Source of the DNA: Saccharomycopsis fibuligera x Saccharomycopsis cf. fibuligera
Lineage: Eukaryota; Ascomycota; Saccharomycetes; Ascoideales; Saccharomycopsidaceae
Length of the DNA: 64,000 nucleotides
Direction: 5' to 3'
Assembly: GCA_001936135.1 (NCBI GenBank)
Contig: CP012813.1
Span: 496,001 to 560,000, forward strand
Shown: positions 47,407 through 56,717 of the stretch, one piece after another
Layout of the letters: the number at the start of each line of letters is the position of its first letter
How positions within the stretch are numbered: position 1 is the first letter of the stretch
Made by a program: the position numbers and the translations under genes
The notes under the pieces: generated by a model
The model's input: only the letters and a program-made list of their open reading frames with translations
Database searches by the model: none
Told to the model about the DNA's origin: nothing

Positions 47407-49752
47407 GATAGCATTGCTGGTTCCCACGGCTGCTTCTTCGTCATCGCCGATTCTCGAACTATCGTCGCTGGTCTTTGTCTTTGCGTCTCTATTGTCATTG
47501 TTTGAGTTGACGGTTCCTTCGGTCCCTTCGGTGGTGGCCTTTTCGTCAATGGAGCCACCAGCAAAGGACGAGTTGTCCCAGTATGCTTGGCCGGTGCTCT
47601 TGATTTCCTTGCGGCCCTGGTCTTTGACAGGATAGGTGTAGTTTTCATTGCCAGCGGCATCGTAGATTCCGCTGACAGGCACCTGCTCGTACAATGGGAT
47701 GAATCTCCACTTGAGCCACAAGTGCGCGGCGATGGTGAACACCAAAAAGGCAATCTCCAAGCCCATTGGGCCCCAGGCCTTGTTCATGACAAAGAGGGCA
47801 ATAAGACAGAGTTCAGCCAAGTACAATGCGACAAAGGTCTGGAACAAGGCCTTTGGATAGTTGCGGCCTCTGCTGTCCATTGTCTGGCCCATCACAAAAG
47901 TCAAGTTGTACAAGTAGGCAACGTAGATCAAGGAGAGCCCGACGACGGCAAAAGCGACAATGATTGGGGCAATGATGGCGTAGCAGATGGTGATGACGGC
48001 AATCAAGGAGTACACTGGGTAAATGACCCCCCAACTAGGCTGGGACAAGCTGTTGAAACGGGACCACTTTTGTCTAGGGGTGGTGTCGAGCACCCTGCCC
48101 AAAATCTTGGAGAGAATCAAAGCCACCACTTGGAAAAGCGCGCCGCCAGGGATGGTGAGGCCCTGCAAGAGGATGTAGCAGATGAAAAAGTTGGAAGCCT
48201 TTGGCAAGTTCTGGCCCAACAAGGTCATTGCGGAGCTTGGGTTGGAGACAATCTTGGTTGCTGTTGAAGAAGCACTGGACGCTAAAGTCATGACGAGGAA
48301 GGAGTGAATCACTTGGAAGGCATAGTACCAGTCATGGCACCAGAGGTCGATTTGCTGCAAGGTGATCAAGCCACTGACTTTACCCATAAACTTGATGAAG
48401 GGTGGGACAAGGGACATCAAGATGGCCAAGGCGACGGTTGGCAACAAACCGGTAATGATACCCATGAGCACGCTTGGCATGTTGTTGATGAATCTTAGGA
48501 ACGGCACCTTGTCGGTCAAAAAGTTGATGTTGGAGATGCAGCCGACGACGGCGACGGGGATGGCCCAAAAGATAATCATCAAGGTCAAGATGGTGACGGC
48601 GATGGTCTTCTTGCCCAATCTGGTAACGTTGCTGTTGCTCAAGTTGTCCCAGACGATTTCGTCTGGCGGGGTGTTGGTGATGGCCTTGGAGCCGGCTCTT
48701 CTGAATGGCTTGTGGTATCTGATGGCCTGCAATGCGCGCTGGAGCTCCAACTGGGATGGGAATTCCAAAAACACGGAGCCCACGGCGTTGGCGTGCAAGT
48801 AGTCTGCTTGCTGGGTCTTGATTTTTTCATTCAACTTGGGCAACTCTTCATTGGTGTAGTCAATGGTGTTGACTTTTTGGCCAATGATTGGCTTGAGCTT
48901 GTGGTGGGGCTGTTTTTTCTCTGGGATGTAGCTTGCAAGCTGGTTTGCAGGCTCAGGAAGCGGCTTGTTCTTTTTGGAGAGCTTTTGGTAAAGGCCAACA
49001 GACTTGTTAACCACCTTGTTCAAGGCGGCTTCATACTTGCCGGCCAACTTTGTTCTTTCCTTGACGTCTTTGCTCAAGTCCTTGTAGTCTCTGGCAAAAG
49101 TGATGCTTGTAGCGGCGGGGAACAAGGACTTGACCTGGCTTTCGTCGTCAACCAAGTCCTTGGGCAAGGACGTGACAAGCAAGGTTCTGGTGGAGATCAA
49201 GCTGTCAATGTACGGGGTGGTTTGGAAGGCGTGTCTGAAGGAGACGTAGTACAACAACTCGCGGTAAATGCCGTAGATGATGATGCCAAAGAAAAACCAG
49301 GAGACAAACACATGAGCGTAGACTCTGTTTTTGTTCTTGACGTTGGAGTAGGAAATCAAGTCGAAGCCCGAGTTTTCGCTGTTGTGGCCATTGGTAACGT
49401 TAACAGGGATCAAGACGGGCAAGGCAATCAAGCCGCCAAGGAAGAAAATGGCGCTAAAGAAAAACAAGTATCTCAAGAAGAAGTAGCCATCAGGGCCAGC
49501 TTGCTGGATCAACCAGGAGTCGCTCTTGTTCAAGAGATGGTTCAACCAGCCAAAGGCGCCCTTGGGAGCCGGGTCCGGACGCTGGGTGGGAGGCACCGTG
49601 TGGACGACGGTACGGGCTTGGTAGACGCGCTTCTCGCGGTTTCTAACGATAACGAAAAGGGCAATGAAGAGCAAGCAGAGGATCCCATTGACAATGAGGG
49701 TGGTCACGAAGGCCGAGACGGAGGAGGAGCCTGAGGCTTGAGCTTCGGCCAT
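46972..49752 (-). CDS. RSN1: Rsn1-type OSCA/TMEM63 (CSC1-like) membrane protein, 926 residues
   Basis: Integral membrane protein related to osmosensitive calcium-permeable channels; in S. cerevisiae Rsn1 (953 residues) overproduction rescues salt sensitivity of sro7 mutants. Domains in order: N-terminal late-exocytosis domain with a span at 14-36 and two more near 90-115 and 145-170; a cytosolic RRM-like domain at about 185-355 (TRTLLVTSLPKDLVDDESQVKSLFP, AVGSVFLEFPSQLELQRALQ); then the multi-span DUF221 region at about 380-675. The C-terminal cytosolic part holds an Asn run (encoded about 47369-47405) and the conserved HLSFHEVRKHLPIFLNEPVVYTDAQYQEHQYLHPAV block typical of the Phm7/Rsn1 group. 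Codon choice is strongly biased to TTG and GCC-type codons, suggesting good expression. Channel activity is an inference. Confidence 0.88.
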
Positions 49753-50844
49753 CGTGAGTCTAGAGTGCTAGTGGTGCTAGTGGTGCTATAAGAGGGAGAG
49801 AGAGAGCGAGCAATCAAGCAAGCGTCAATGTCGATGTCGATGTCGATGTCAATGTCGATGTCAATGTCAATAACAGGTATCTAGCGAAGTTAATGAGAGG
49901 TGGGGGATGGGGACAGAATGGAATGGAATGCAATGCAATGAGGAAGAGCAAGGGAAAAAAAAAAAGGAGGGATATATAAAATATATATAGTATTTAGAAA
50001 ACAGATGGGATAAAAAGCCAAAGAGCGAATTTCAGCGTAGCAGCAGCAGCAGCGGCGGCTAGCCATTCTTCAGGATCATTGATGGAGAAAATAAAAAAAA
50101 AAAAAAAATAAAAAAAAAATAAAAAAAAAATAAAAAAAAAAAAAAAAAAAGATTTTAGCGTGCAATGGAAGACATGGATAAAGAGAGAGAGAGAGAGAGA
50201 AAGAGAGAAAGAGAGTGCAGCAGTGCAACGATCGACAATCGACAATCAAAGAACAACAATCGACAGTAAAAGTATAATACTAAGAAAGAAAGAAAGAAAG
50301 AAAGAAGCAGAAGCAGAAAGTTGTTGCTTGCTGTTTCACCTGCACAGTGACGCGCTTTGGCGCGCTTTGAATCGTTATAATGCGTGCAAGACGTGAGGGA
50401 AGGTGTCTGGCTGCACGGTTGTTGCACTGTTGCTGCACGGTTGCTGCGCTGTTGCTGCGCTGGCGCAACTTTCCTGGAGCAAGCGACAACTTGGCGGGGC
50501 ACGTGACTCTCTCCGAGCAGCGAGAGCGCGAGAGAGCAGCGCACGGCTGACATCATACGACAAGTTTGCCCCTGTGTACAGCCACAGCCCACCGCCCACC
50601 AAGTTACAAATTTTCTAATTCCACCGCGCTTGCGTTTGCTACACCGTTGGCGCTAACAGCCACTATTATTATTATTATTATTGTTATTATCACTATTATC
50701 ATCATCGCTATTATCGCATTATCGTATTTTAATCCTCACTCTCACTCTCTCTCTCTATCGCCCCCCGCCAAATCAAATCTATATACAACACTCCCACAAC
50801 AACTCACTTAGATATAATCGCTTGCTTGCTGAGCACTCCAACTC
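49753..50844. other. RSN1 promoter region and TRM10 3' flank, repeat-rich
   Basis: Contains eight TCRATG hexamers, an A-rich stretch interrupted by single T (50084-50150), a GA tract (about 50178-50216), a GAAA run (about 50283-50305), duplicated CGCGCTTTGG at 50351-50370, a CACGTG at 50500-50505 and TTGCTGCRC-type repeats at about 50417-50462. Many overlapping ORFs here come from repeats and are not supported. Confidence 0.5.
49825..49872. repeat. TCRATG hexamer repeat, eight copies
   Basis: Eight head-to-tail hexamers alternating TCAATG and TCGATG, with the last ending TCAATA, just upstream of the RSN1 start codon (ATG complement at 49752). Confidence 0.8.
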
Positions 50845-52077
50845 TCAACTAACCCTCTCTGGCTGTGTCTCCTCCTCATCCTCATCCTCATCCTCCTCCT
50901 CAGCCATCACCTTGCGCTCCGGCAACACCTCCTCAAACGCCCGGCGCCAGTCCTTCACCTCCATCCACTTGCTCAAAAGCATAAACACGTGCAACGTGGT
51001 CAACACTCTCCGGCCGCTGATCTTGATAAACTCGTCTATCGGTAGTCTCGCGGTCTTGAGCCCCAACCTTTTGGCCTTGTCGTAGCATAAGCTCTTGTAG
51101 CGTCCCTTGTCGACAATACCGCCAATGATGTACGTGTATCCCGCCTCGAGGGTTTCCAAACTCTCGGTTGGCTCGTCCGCGCTCAAGTAGATGGTCTTGT
51201 CAATGTCGAGGTGGCTCAATGTGTTGCCGTCAGCACTTGCTTCTGCTGCTTCTGCTGCTTCTGCTGCTTCTGTGGCTTCTGCTGCTTCCACTCCAAGCAA
51301 CTCCTCCAAGTCCTTACTCACAAACTCAATGTTCTGCCAATTCTCATACCCCTTGGCCTTCTCATCGAACCGCTCCTTGATCAACCCTTTGAAACTGCTA
51401 ACCTTCATGTTGATATACTGCTGCGCCCGGCGATTCTCCCCGTAGCTGCGCCCAATCTGCGTAATCATCGACACTAGCTCCGTCTCCTTCATCATCTCGT
51501 CAAACGAGCAGTCGTAAATCACACTCACCCCACTGTCCACCTGGTCCGGGTTGGTCTTTTGCTTCGCCGTCTTCAAGTTCAACATCTCGCGCACCTCTTC
51601 GATCGTGTGCCCTTCTGCTAGCAATTGCCCCACTTGCGCTCTCTTTCTCTGCTTGTCCTCCTTGCGCTTCTCCCGGCGCTGCTTTTTGATTTCTTCTTTA
51701 CGCAGGTCCCAGAGCTGCTTGCGCTGCTGTTTTTTCCACTGGGACTTGGACATTCCCGGGGGAATCTCAACCTTGGGTCTTTTTTTATACTGTGCAGCAG
51801 CGCCAGCAGCGCCAGCAGCATCTGCTAAAGAACTTTGACCTTCTTCTTCTTCTTCTTCTTTTGAGGCCTCGTCTTGATCCAAGCTTCTCTTCTTCTCATT
51901 AGCAGCTTCCGCCGTTGTTTCTGCTAGCGTTGCTGTCCCCGTGCTTGACGTGGTCTCTTCTTCATCCGCTAACCTTCCTGCTTCTTGCTCCAACGACAAT
52001 GGCTTCTCAGTCGCACGAGGAGTGCTGCTCACATCCTTACTCTCCACTAGTTCTTCAGCAGCGGCGGTGCCCATCAT
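50845..52077 (-). CDS. TRM10: tRNA (guanine-9-N1)-methyltransferase Trm10
   Basis: Methylates G9 of tRNAs with S-adenosylmethionine through a SPOUT fold, in nucleus or cytosol. Conserved parts: the basic GMSKSQWKKQQRKQLWDLRKEEIKKQRREKRKE (residues 108-140), then VSVIYDCSFDEMM (185-196), QIGRSYGENRRAQ, YLSAD (297-301), YIIGGIVDKGRYKSLC (316-331) and LPIDEFIKISGRRVLTTLHVFMLL, all aligned with S. cerevisiae Trm10 (293 residues). The 410-residue length comes from an acidic, Ala/Thr-rich N-terminus of about 95 residues, an Ala-Glu repeat at 263-283 inserted inside the catalytic domain, and an acidic C-terminus with an Asp/Glu run. Two Met codons open the ORF (52077 and 52074); either could serve. 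Confidence 0.94.
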   Translation of the reverse strand: MMGTAAAEELVESKDVSSTPRATEKPLSLEQEAGRLADEEETTSSTGTATLAETTAEAANEKKRSLDQDEASKEEEEEEGQSSLADAAGAAGAAAQYKKRPKVEIPPGMSKSQWKKQQRKQLWDLRKEEIKKQRREKRKEDKQRKRAQVGQLLAEGHTIEEVREMLNLKTAKQKTNPDQVDSGVSVIYDCSFDEMMKETELVSMITQIGRSYGENRRAQQYINMKVSSFKGLIKERFDEKAKGYENWQNIEFVSKDLEELLGVEAAEATEAAEAAEAAEASADGNTLSHLDIDKTIYLSADEPTESLETLEAGYTYIIGGIVDKGRYKSLCYDKAKRLGLKTARLPIDEFIKISGRRVLTTLHVFMLLSKWMEVKDWRRAFEEVLPERKVMAEEEDEDEDEEETQPERVS

Positions 52078-52387
52078 TGGTGTGTCTTTTTGTTTATTGG
52101 TCTTTTGCTTCTTGATATCCGATAATGCGATGGAAACTAATCCTGGTCGTGCAACCTATGTGTATGTCGGTGGGTGTCTATATCTATATATATATATATA
52201 TCTATATATATTCAATACGCACAGCGGCTCTGAAATTTTTTTTTTTTTTTTTTTTTGCCAACTGATTTTTTTTTTTTTTTTTTCCTGAACATCGGCTCAG
52301 TTGATGATGCGTTGGCCTGCATACGTCCGTGCATGCTTGATCGGACCGTCCCCATCATCCCCATCATACTATCCTACTTTGCCAAAA

Positions 52388-52424
<37 letters not shown>

Positions 52425-52589
52425 TTACTAGTAAAGCTCCTTCTTGCTACTTGCTACTCTTACATTTTCCATTGGCTCCCCAAGCGTAAACTTAGCAATT
52501 CTCTGAATACTACACACTATTTCTATACCTTCGCCTACCATAAGATTTTTTCTTGTATTGCAATCATTAATCACTAGCTACCTTAAATT
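52078..52589. other. TRM10 promoter and 3' flank of the five-exon gene
   Basis: Contains TATATATATA near 52188-52202, two poly(T) tracts at 52239-52256 and 52267-52283, and sixteen TA units at 52389-52420. No gene is supported. Confidence 0.55.
52389..52420. repeat. TA dinucleotide repeat, sixteen copies
   Basis: Perfect (TA)16 tract, able to extrude a cruciform, between TRM10 and the coiled-coil gene. Confidence 0.9.
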
Positions 52590-55269
52590 TTAATTTTTGG
52601 CTCTAAACACCTTAGCTCTATCAATCTCTGGCTTCTTGATTTGGCCCTTAACCACTTCTTTTTCCCTTTTTGGCTTGTGGTTGTAATTGACATTATGCTC
52701 ACTGGCCCTTTTCTTTAACGTCAAAACCTCCCTCTTTAAGTGGCTAAACAGTATGTTAGAACAACTTCTTTAAAAAAAAAAAAAAAAGGAAATTCAAGAC
52801 ATATTGAAAACTCACGATATTTGATTATATGCCTCATTTTTTTTCACTTGGGTTTGATGCAAACTCGCAATAACCTTGGTCATGGATTCAGCTAAAAATT
52901 CATTGATCCGCTCAAGCGCTAAAACATCAGAATGACTATAAATAGTTACCGGGGCAATTTGTTTCATCTTCATATCAACATATGCAAGTGACTCTTCTTC
53001 AAAATACTGAGAAAGCGTCACTATAATGTGGTTCACCAAATTTTCAAAATAATACTTGATGTAACTAAACGCTTCACTAATCGCAATCTTTTCATTTTCA
53101 AGATTATCTATGGCATTTTTCAAGTTCAAAATTTCATCCTCAAAATTTTCAAATTTGGCTTTAAATGCCTTTTCATGATTCTTTTGTGTGTTGTGAGTCT
53201 CTTGGAGCTCTTTTTTCAAATTTTGCTCTTTGGATCTCACAGCAATAAACCTTTCCTTGAGCTGTTTATACTTTTTACTTTCTGCAATCAAAGTCACTAT
53301 TTGCTCATCCGTTTTCAATTTATAACGGTTCATATGCTCAAATTGTGAGTTGGTTTCCTCAACAATTTTCGTAAGCTTCTCAATAGCCTCTTTATGCTGT
53401 TTAAGTTCACTTTCTCTTTTATGCAAAATTTGGGTTTGGCTATTCATTTGCCCCTTGTAAGTATCCAAGATTTTGGATTGCTCGCTAAATTGCTTCGTAA
53501 AATCTTCCAGTGAGTTCTGTAATGTCAAAATTTGTTTACTGCTCTCCCACATTTCTTTTTCAAGTTGTTGCTTATTTTTTTCAAAATTTCCTTTTTGCTG
53601 TTTAATAGCTATATCTCGGTCCACTTTTTCTTTCTCCAAGTTTTCTATTTGTATATGCAATTTTTCTAGTACCTCTTCTTGCTTGTTGCATTTGGTGCTA
53701 AAAACATTAATGCTTTTTAAATCTTCACTTTTCTCAAGTTTGAGTTTGGAGTTTTCAGCTCTAATTTCTTTGAGCTCGTGGTCAAGTTTTGTTTTCTCGT
53801 TGGATAAGTCTTCTAGTTTGCTTACTATGGAGTTGACCTCCTGTACGACTTGTTAGTACCATTTTGCCTGCAAAGCTTTCCAGAAAATAAAACTTTGTTT
53901 ACATACTTCATTCAAGGTTGATGGTTCAACCTCATTCTTAGTGATCTTTCCTATAGTTGTGCACAGATGTGTTAGTGTAGTTTCAAGCGTCTCTTTTTCT
54001 GCGGATTTTTGGTCCAACTTTGTTTGCTTTGTTTGAATCTCAGCCTCCAAGTTTTTAATTTTCTATAGTATATAATCGTTAGAAAACTTCTTAATTTTTT
54101 AATAGTGTAATGTGCTAATTAAAAAAAAAAAACAAAAAAAAAAGGGAAAAATATATTAGTACCTACTATGCTCATGTCTTTAAGCTCATTTTCAATTTTC
54201 TGGTTTTTCGCGGTAAGACTCTCCAAACGGTAATTAGTCTCCTTGAGACTAGTTCTAGCGGCTGTTTCGTTCTCTGTCTCCTCTTTAGCTTTATTTTGTA
54301 ATGCGCCTATATTCCTCGTTAATTCTAAATTGCTCTTGTATAGAGAGCCAATTTTGGTTTTTGCTTTTTCAGAAAGCCTTTCAATAACCGAGATTCCCTC
54401 CAGTAGGTTTTCATCAGGAGTTTCGTCAGATTCCCTCATGCTACTTATGATAACTTCCACAATATCAAAAATGTCACAATCATTGAGCACTTTTGTGTTC
54501 AGCTTTGCAATAATTTTCCCATTATCAAAGGATAAGACGTTCTTGCCCTTTTTTGACCTTTCAAATGCCGGTGGCCGTGCTTGCTTTTGTTGTTTGCGTA
54601 CCAAATTTAGCTCTTTCAAATGCGCAAAGTCATCCGATTCATGCTCATAAGGGCCTTCAAACATGTCTGGAGAAGAAATAGTTGGCTTAGGTAAACCCCT
54701 GAGAAAATTCGTACTATTTTTTGTAAGCAGAAAATGGCTTTATAGAAAAACGGTTAGATAGATACACATTCGCTTCATTCACAGGTTTCAAATACTTACC
54801 TATCGGAGCTAGTGCTCCTTTTCAACGTAGCGCTTGAGCTTTCATCATTTACCGCATTGCCTTTGTTATTTGTTGGGCTGCTCTCAGCAACCCAGGAACT
54901 ATTTTTCGTAGGTGAGTCATTATACCCTTCTATCAAAGGGCTTGAGAAGCGCACAGATTTGTCAAATAGTCGTTTGCCAAAGGGACTTATTTTTGTCGAC
55001 ATATTGGGCGCACTGGCTGGACAGATGGTTCCGCTGAAGGGGTCAAAACTCATATTTGCGTCATAAATGGATGATGACTCCATAGTAAAGCTATGGTTGT
55101 TTTCTGGTGCAGAGTTTGATAATGATATTTTTCTAGGGCTGCTGCTGCTTACTTTATGTATTTTTTTTAGACAATTTGGAACAATTGACTGGTAGCCAAT
55201 ATCATCCATTGATTCTTGCGAATAAGACTCACCGCTACTGGAACTCCCCGTGGCTAATATATCTTCCAT
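52590..55269 (-). CDS. Unidentified long coiled-coil protein, five exons, 778 residues
   Basis: I do not recognise the family. Exons on the minus strand: 55269-54800, 54698-54167, 54062-53907, 53840-52816 and 52743-52590 (2337 nt). Every junction preserves the frame (phases 2, 0, 0, 2). Residues 1-200 are disordered and rich in Ser/Pro/Asn (SSSSPRKISLS, SPFGKRLFDKSVRFSSPLIEG), with several Ser-Pro sites. A conserved-looking block follows (VLSFDNGKIIAKLNTKVLNDCDIFDIVEVIISSMRESDETP), then almost continuous coiled coil to about residue 725 (LEKEKVDRDIAIKQQKGNFEKNKQQLEKE), broken near 660 by YFENLVNHIIVTLSQYFEEESLAY. The C-terminal 50 residues are basic (HNVNYNHKPKREKEVV). A coiled-coil rod with disordered head and basic tail resembles spindle, pole-body or synaptonemal-complex (Zip1-like) proteins, without proof. 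It is divergent from POP3. Confidence 0.72.
52744..52815 (-). other. Intron 4 of the five-exon gene (72 nt)
   Basis: On the coding strand: GTGAGT, a T tract of 15, TTCTAAC branch-like word, TTTAG acceptor. Phase 2. Retention stops translation at once (TGA overlaps the 5' site). Confidence 0.7.
53841..53906 (-). other. Intron 3 of the five-exon gene (66 nt)
   Basis: GTATGT, exact TACTAAC branch, TACAG acceptor only about a dozen nt beyond it. Phase 0. The strongest splice signals of the gene. Confidence 0.85.
54063..54166 (-). other. Intron 2 of the five-exon gene (104 nt)
   Basis: GTAGGT (non-consensus), TTCTAAC branch-like word, TATAG acceptor. Phase 0. Retention adds about 15 mainly hydrophobic codons, then a stop. 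Confidence 0.7.
54699..54799 (-). other. Intron 1 of the five-exon gene (101 nt)
   Basis: GTAAGT, CTAAC in ATCTAACCG, and CTCAG acceptor. Phase 2, completing an Arg codon. Retention stops translation at the TAA inside the 5' site. Confidence 0.75.
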
Positions 55270-55788
55270 TACTCAGTTGAAAGCTTCAGTAAAAAATACC
55301 AATGAATTTGCAAGCTGAACGGCAAAGGGCAGTATGGAATTCAAATACTGGATCAAAAAAAGTTTGAATACCGTATCTGATTGAAGCTCTGACGAAATTG
55401 TAAATGGAATGCAATGATGGTCGACGAAAAAGCAAAGCGCTAGTGAGACTGTATTCTGGTGATGAGGGGCCTGCTTCCATTTTAAATTGCTGGCTTTTCA
55501 ACTGCTCAACAATCGCTAGGAGTGTGCTTCAAAAGAAATGATGATGGCTCTTGTCGAGAAGAAATGTGTCGGCGCTTAGCTGGAGAAGGACACAAACAAA
55601 TACAAATCACATTGCATGTTGGTGCGAAGTGCTGCATGTTCACAGCGCACATTCAAAAAAAGCGAAAAAAGAGGAAAAAAAAAAACAAAAAACAAAAAAT
55701 AAAAAAAAAAAAAAAAAAAATTAAAAAATGTAAGTGAGAAACAAATAGCTGAGAGTAATTACTGGAAGGTCCAAGAACTCAGAATACT
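55270..55788. other. Divergent promoter between the coiled-coil gene and POP3
   Basis: Contains an A-rich tract at 55656-55720 upstream of POP3. On the minus strand an upstream ORF of 64 codons with its own ATG (55480 to 55286) ends 17 bp before the coiled-coil start codon and could act as a uORF. Confidence 0.5.
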
Positions 55789-56649
55789 ATGGCTATGTCA
55801 GACAACAAGAGAAAAAGCAATTCAAACCTTGCTAGCTCATCACTTAAGGCGCTTACAAACAAAAGAAGGCAGGTGTACAAGCCAGTGCTAGATACGCCGT
55901 ATCAGGAAACAACATGGCCGGTGATAGATCAATCCAAATCCGAAGAGATACTTGAAGAGTTGATTGTGGTGCTAAAATATGTCTCAGAACAAACAGGATT
56001 GAAAGAAAAGAAGTTACCTCCATATGATACAGTTAATAAAGATGATGGTAACAATAAGAACGCCGACAAGCAGCTAGCAGATCAATTATCACTAGTGCCG
56101 CAGCGAGGAATACTAGACCATTGCACAATTGGGTTCAATTCCACTACCGGTGCTTTAGAAAAACAGGCCCAAGAAATACGAAAGCTAAAAAAAATAAACA
56201 AACTTTCTGACAAAGAGATAGACTCAGTGTTTAATGTGGCCTATGTTTTTGTTTGTCAAAATGATATCAAGCCAAGATTACTAACTGAGCATTTTCCTGC
56301 TCTTTGTTACACTGCTTCAGTACAGCCTCGGTCAGCTAATAAAGGAAACAAGAATGGCTTGTCAGTAAAGTTAATTCCATTACCAAAAAATAGCAAAACG
56401 CAAATAAATCAAGAGTGCCAAAATTTGGGCAAATCTGAAGCAGCAATTTTTAGCTTTAGCAAAAATATGAAAGGTATTGAAAAATTAAGCGGTCTCATTG
56501 AGAAGTATGTGCCCGATGTGAGGATACCCTGGATGGAAAAATTGCCTATTTACAACAAACCTATTCTTAATGTGATAAAGACTACTGCGCCAATAATGCC
56601 AAAGAAGAATGTCCAAAAGCCAAACAAAGTTCAGTCAGAGAATCAATAG
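55789..56649 (+). CDS. POP3: RNase P / RNase MRP subunit Pop3
   Basis: Protein subunit shared by nuclear RNase P (tRNA 5' processing) and RNase MRP (rRNA processing). The N-terminal signature KALTNKRRQVYKPVLDTPYQETTWP matches S. cerevisiae Pop3 (KRRQVYKPVLDNPF), and the pattern continues with VFVCQNDIKPRLLTEHFPALCYTA (compare LFVCNKDPDVPLVLLQQIPLLCYMA), VKLIPLPKNS, YVPDVRIPWMEKLPIYNKPILNVIKTTAPIMPKKNVQK near the end. The 286 residues exceed the 195 of S. cerevisiae by polar insertions at about 80-100 and 180-190. The fold is expected to be L7Ae-like. ATG codons at 55789 and 55795 both fit; MAMSDNKRK or MSDNKRK would be the start. Confidence 0.9.
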   Translation: MAMSDNKRKSNSNLASSSLKALTNKRRQVYKPVLDTPYQETTWPVIDQSKSEEILEELIVVLKYVSEQTGLKEKKLPPYDTVNKDDGNNKNADKQLADQLSLVPQRGILDHCTIGFNSTTGALEKQAQEIRKLKKINKLSDKEIDSVFNVAYVFVCQNDIKPRLLTEHFPALCYTASVQPRSANKGNKNGLSVKLIPLPKNSKTQINQECQNLGKSEAAIFSFSKNMKGIEKLSGLIEKYVPDVRIPWMEKLPIYNKPILNVIKTTAPIMPKKNVQKPNKVQSENQ

Positions 56650-56717
56650 AAGTACAATTAGTGTTGAAAGATTACATAAAGGTTTGTCATTTGTTATGAT
56701 TTGTATTATACATAAGT

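Noticed and set aside
47587-48267. 226-codon plus-strand ORF opposite RSN1
   Set aside because: Another antisense shadow of the biased RSN1 coding sequence.
48712-49734. 340-codon plus-strand ORF opposite RSN1
   Set aside because: Antisense to a well-supported conserved gene with strong codon bias, which suppresses antisense stops; its Gly/Val/Gln-rich translation matches nothing.
50566-51085. Overlapping ORFs rich in Ile, Ser and Leu near the TRM10 3' end
   Set aside because: Derived from trinucleotide repeats and the antisense of TRM10.
55725-55788. GTAAGT near 55730 and CAG before the POP3 ATG, suggesting a 5' intron
   Set aside because: No upstream coding exon gives a plausible protein, and the downstream ORF already has the complete Pop3 N-terminus; at most a 5' UTR intron.
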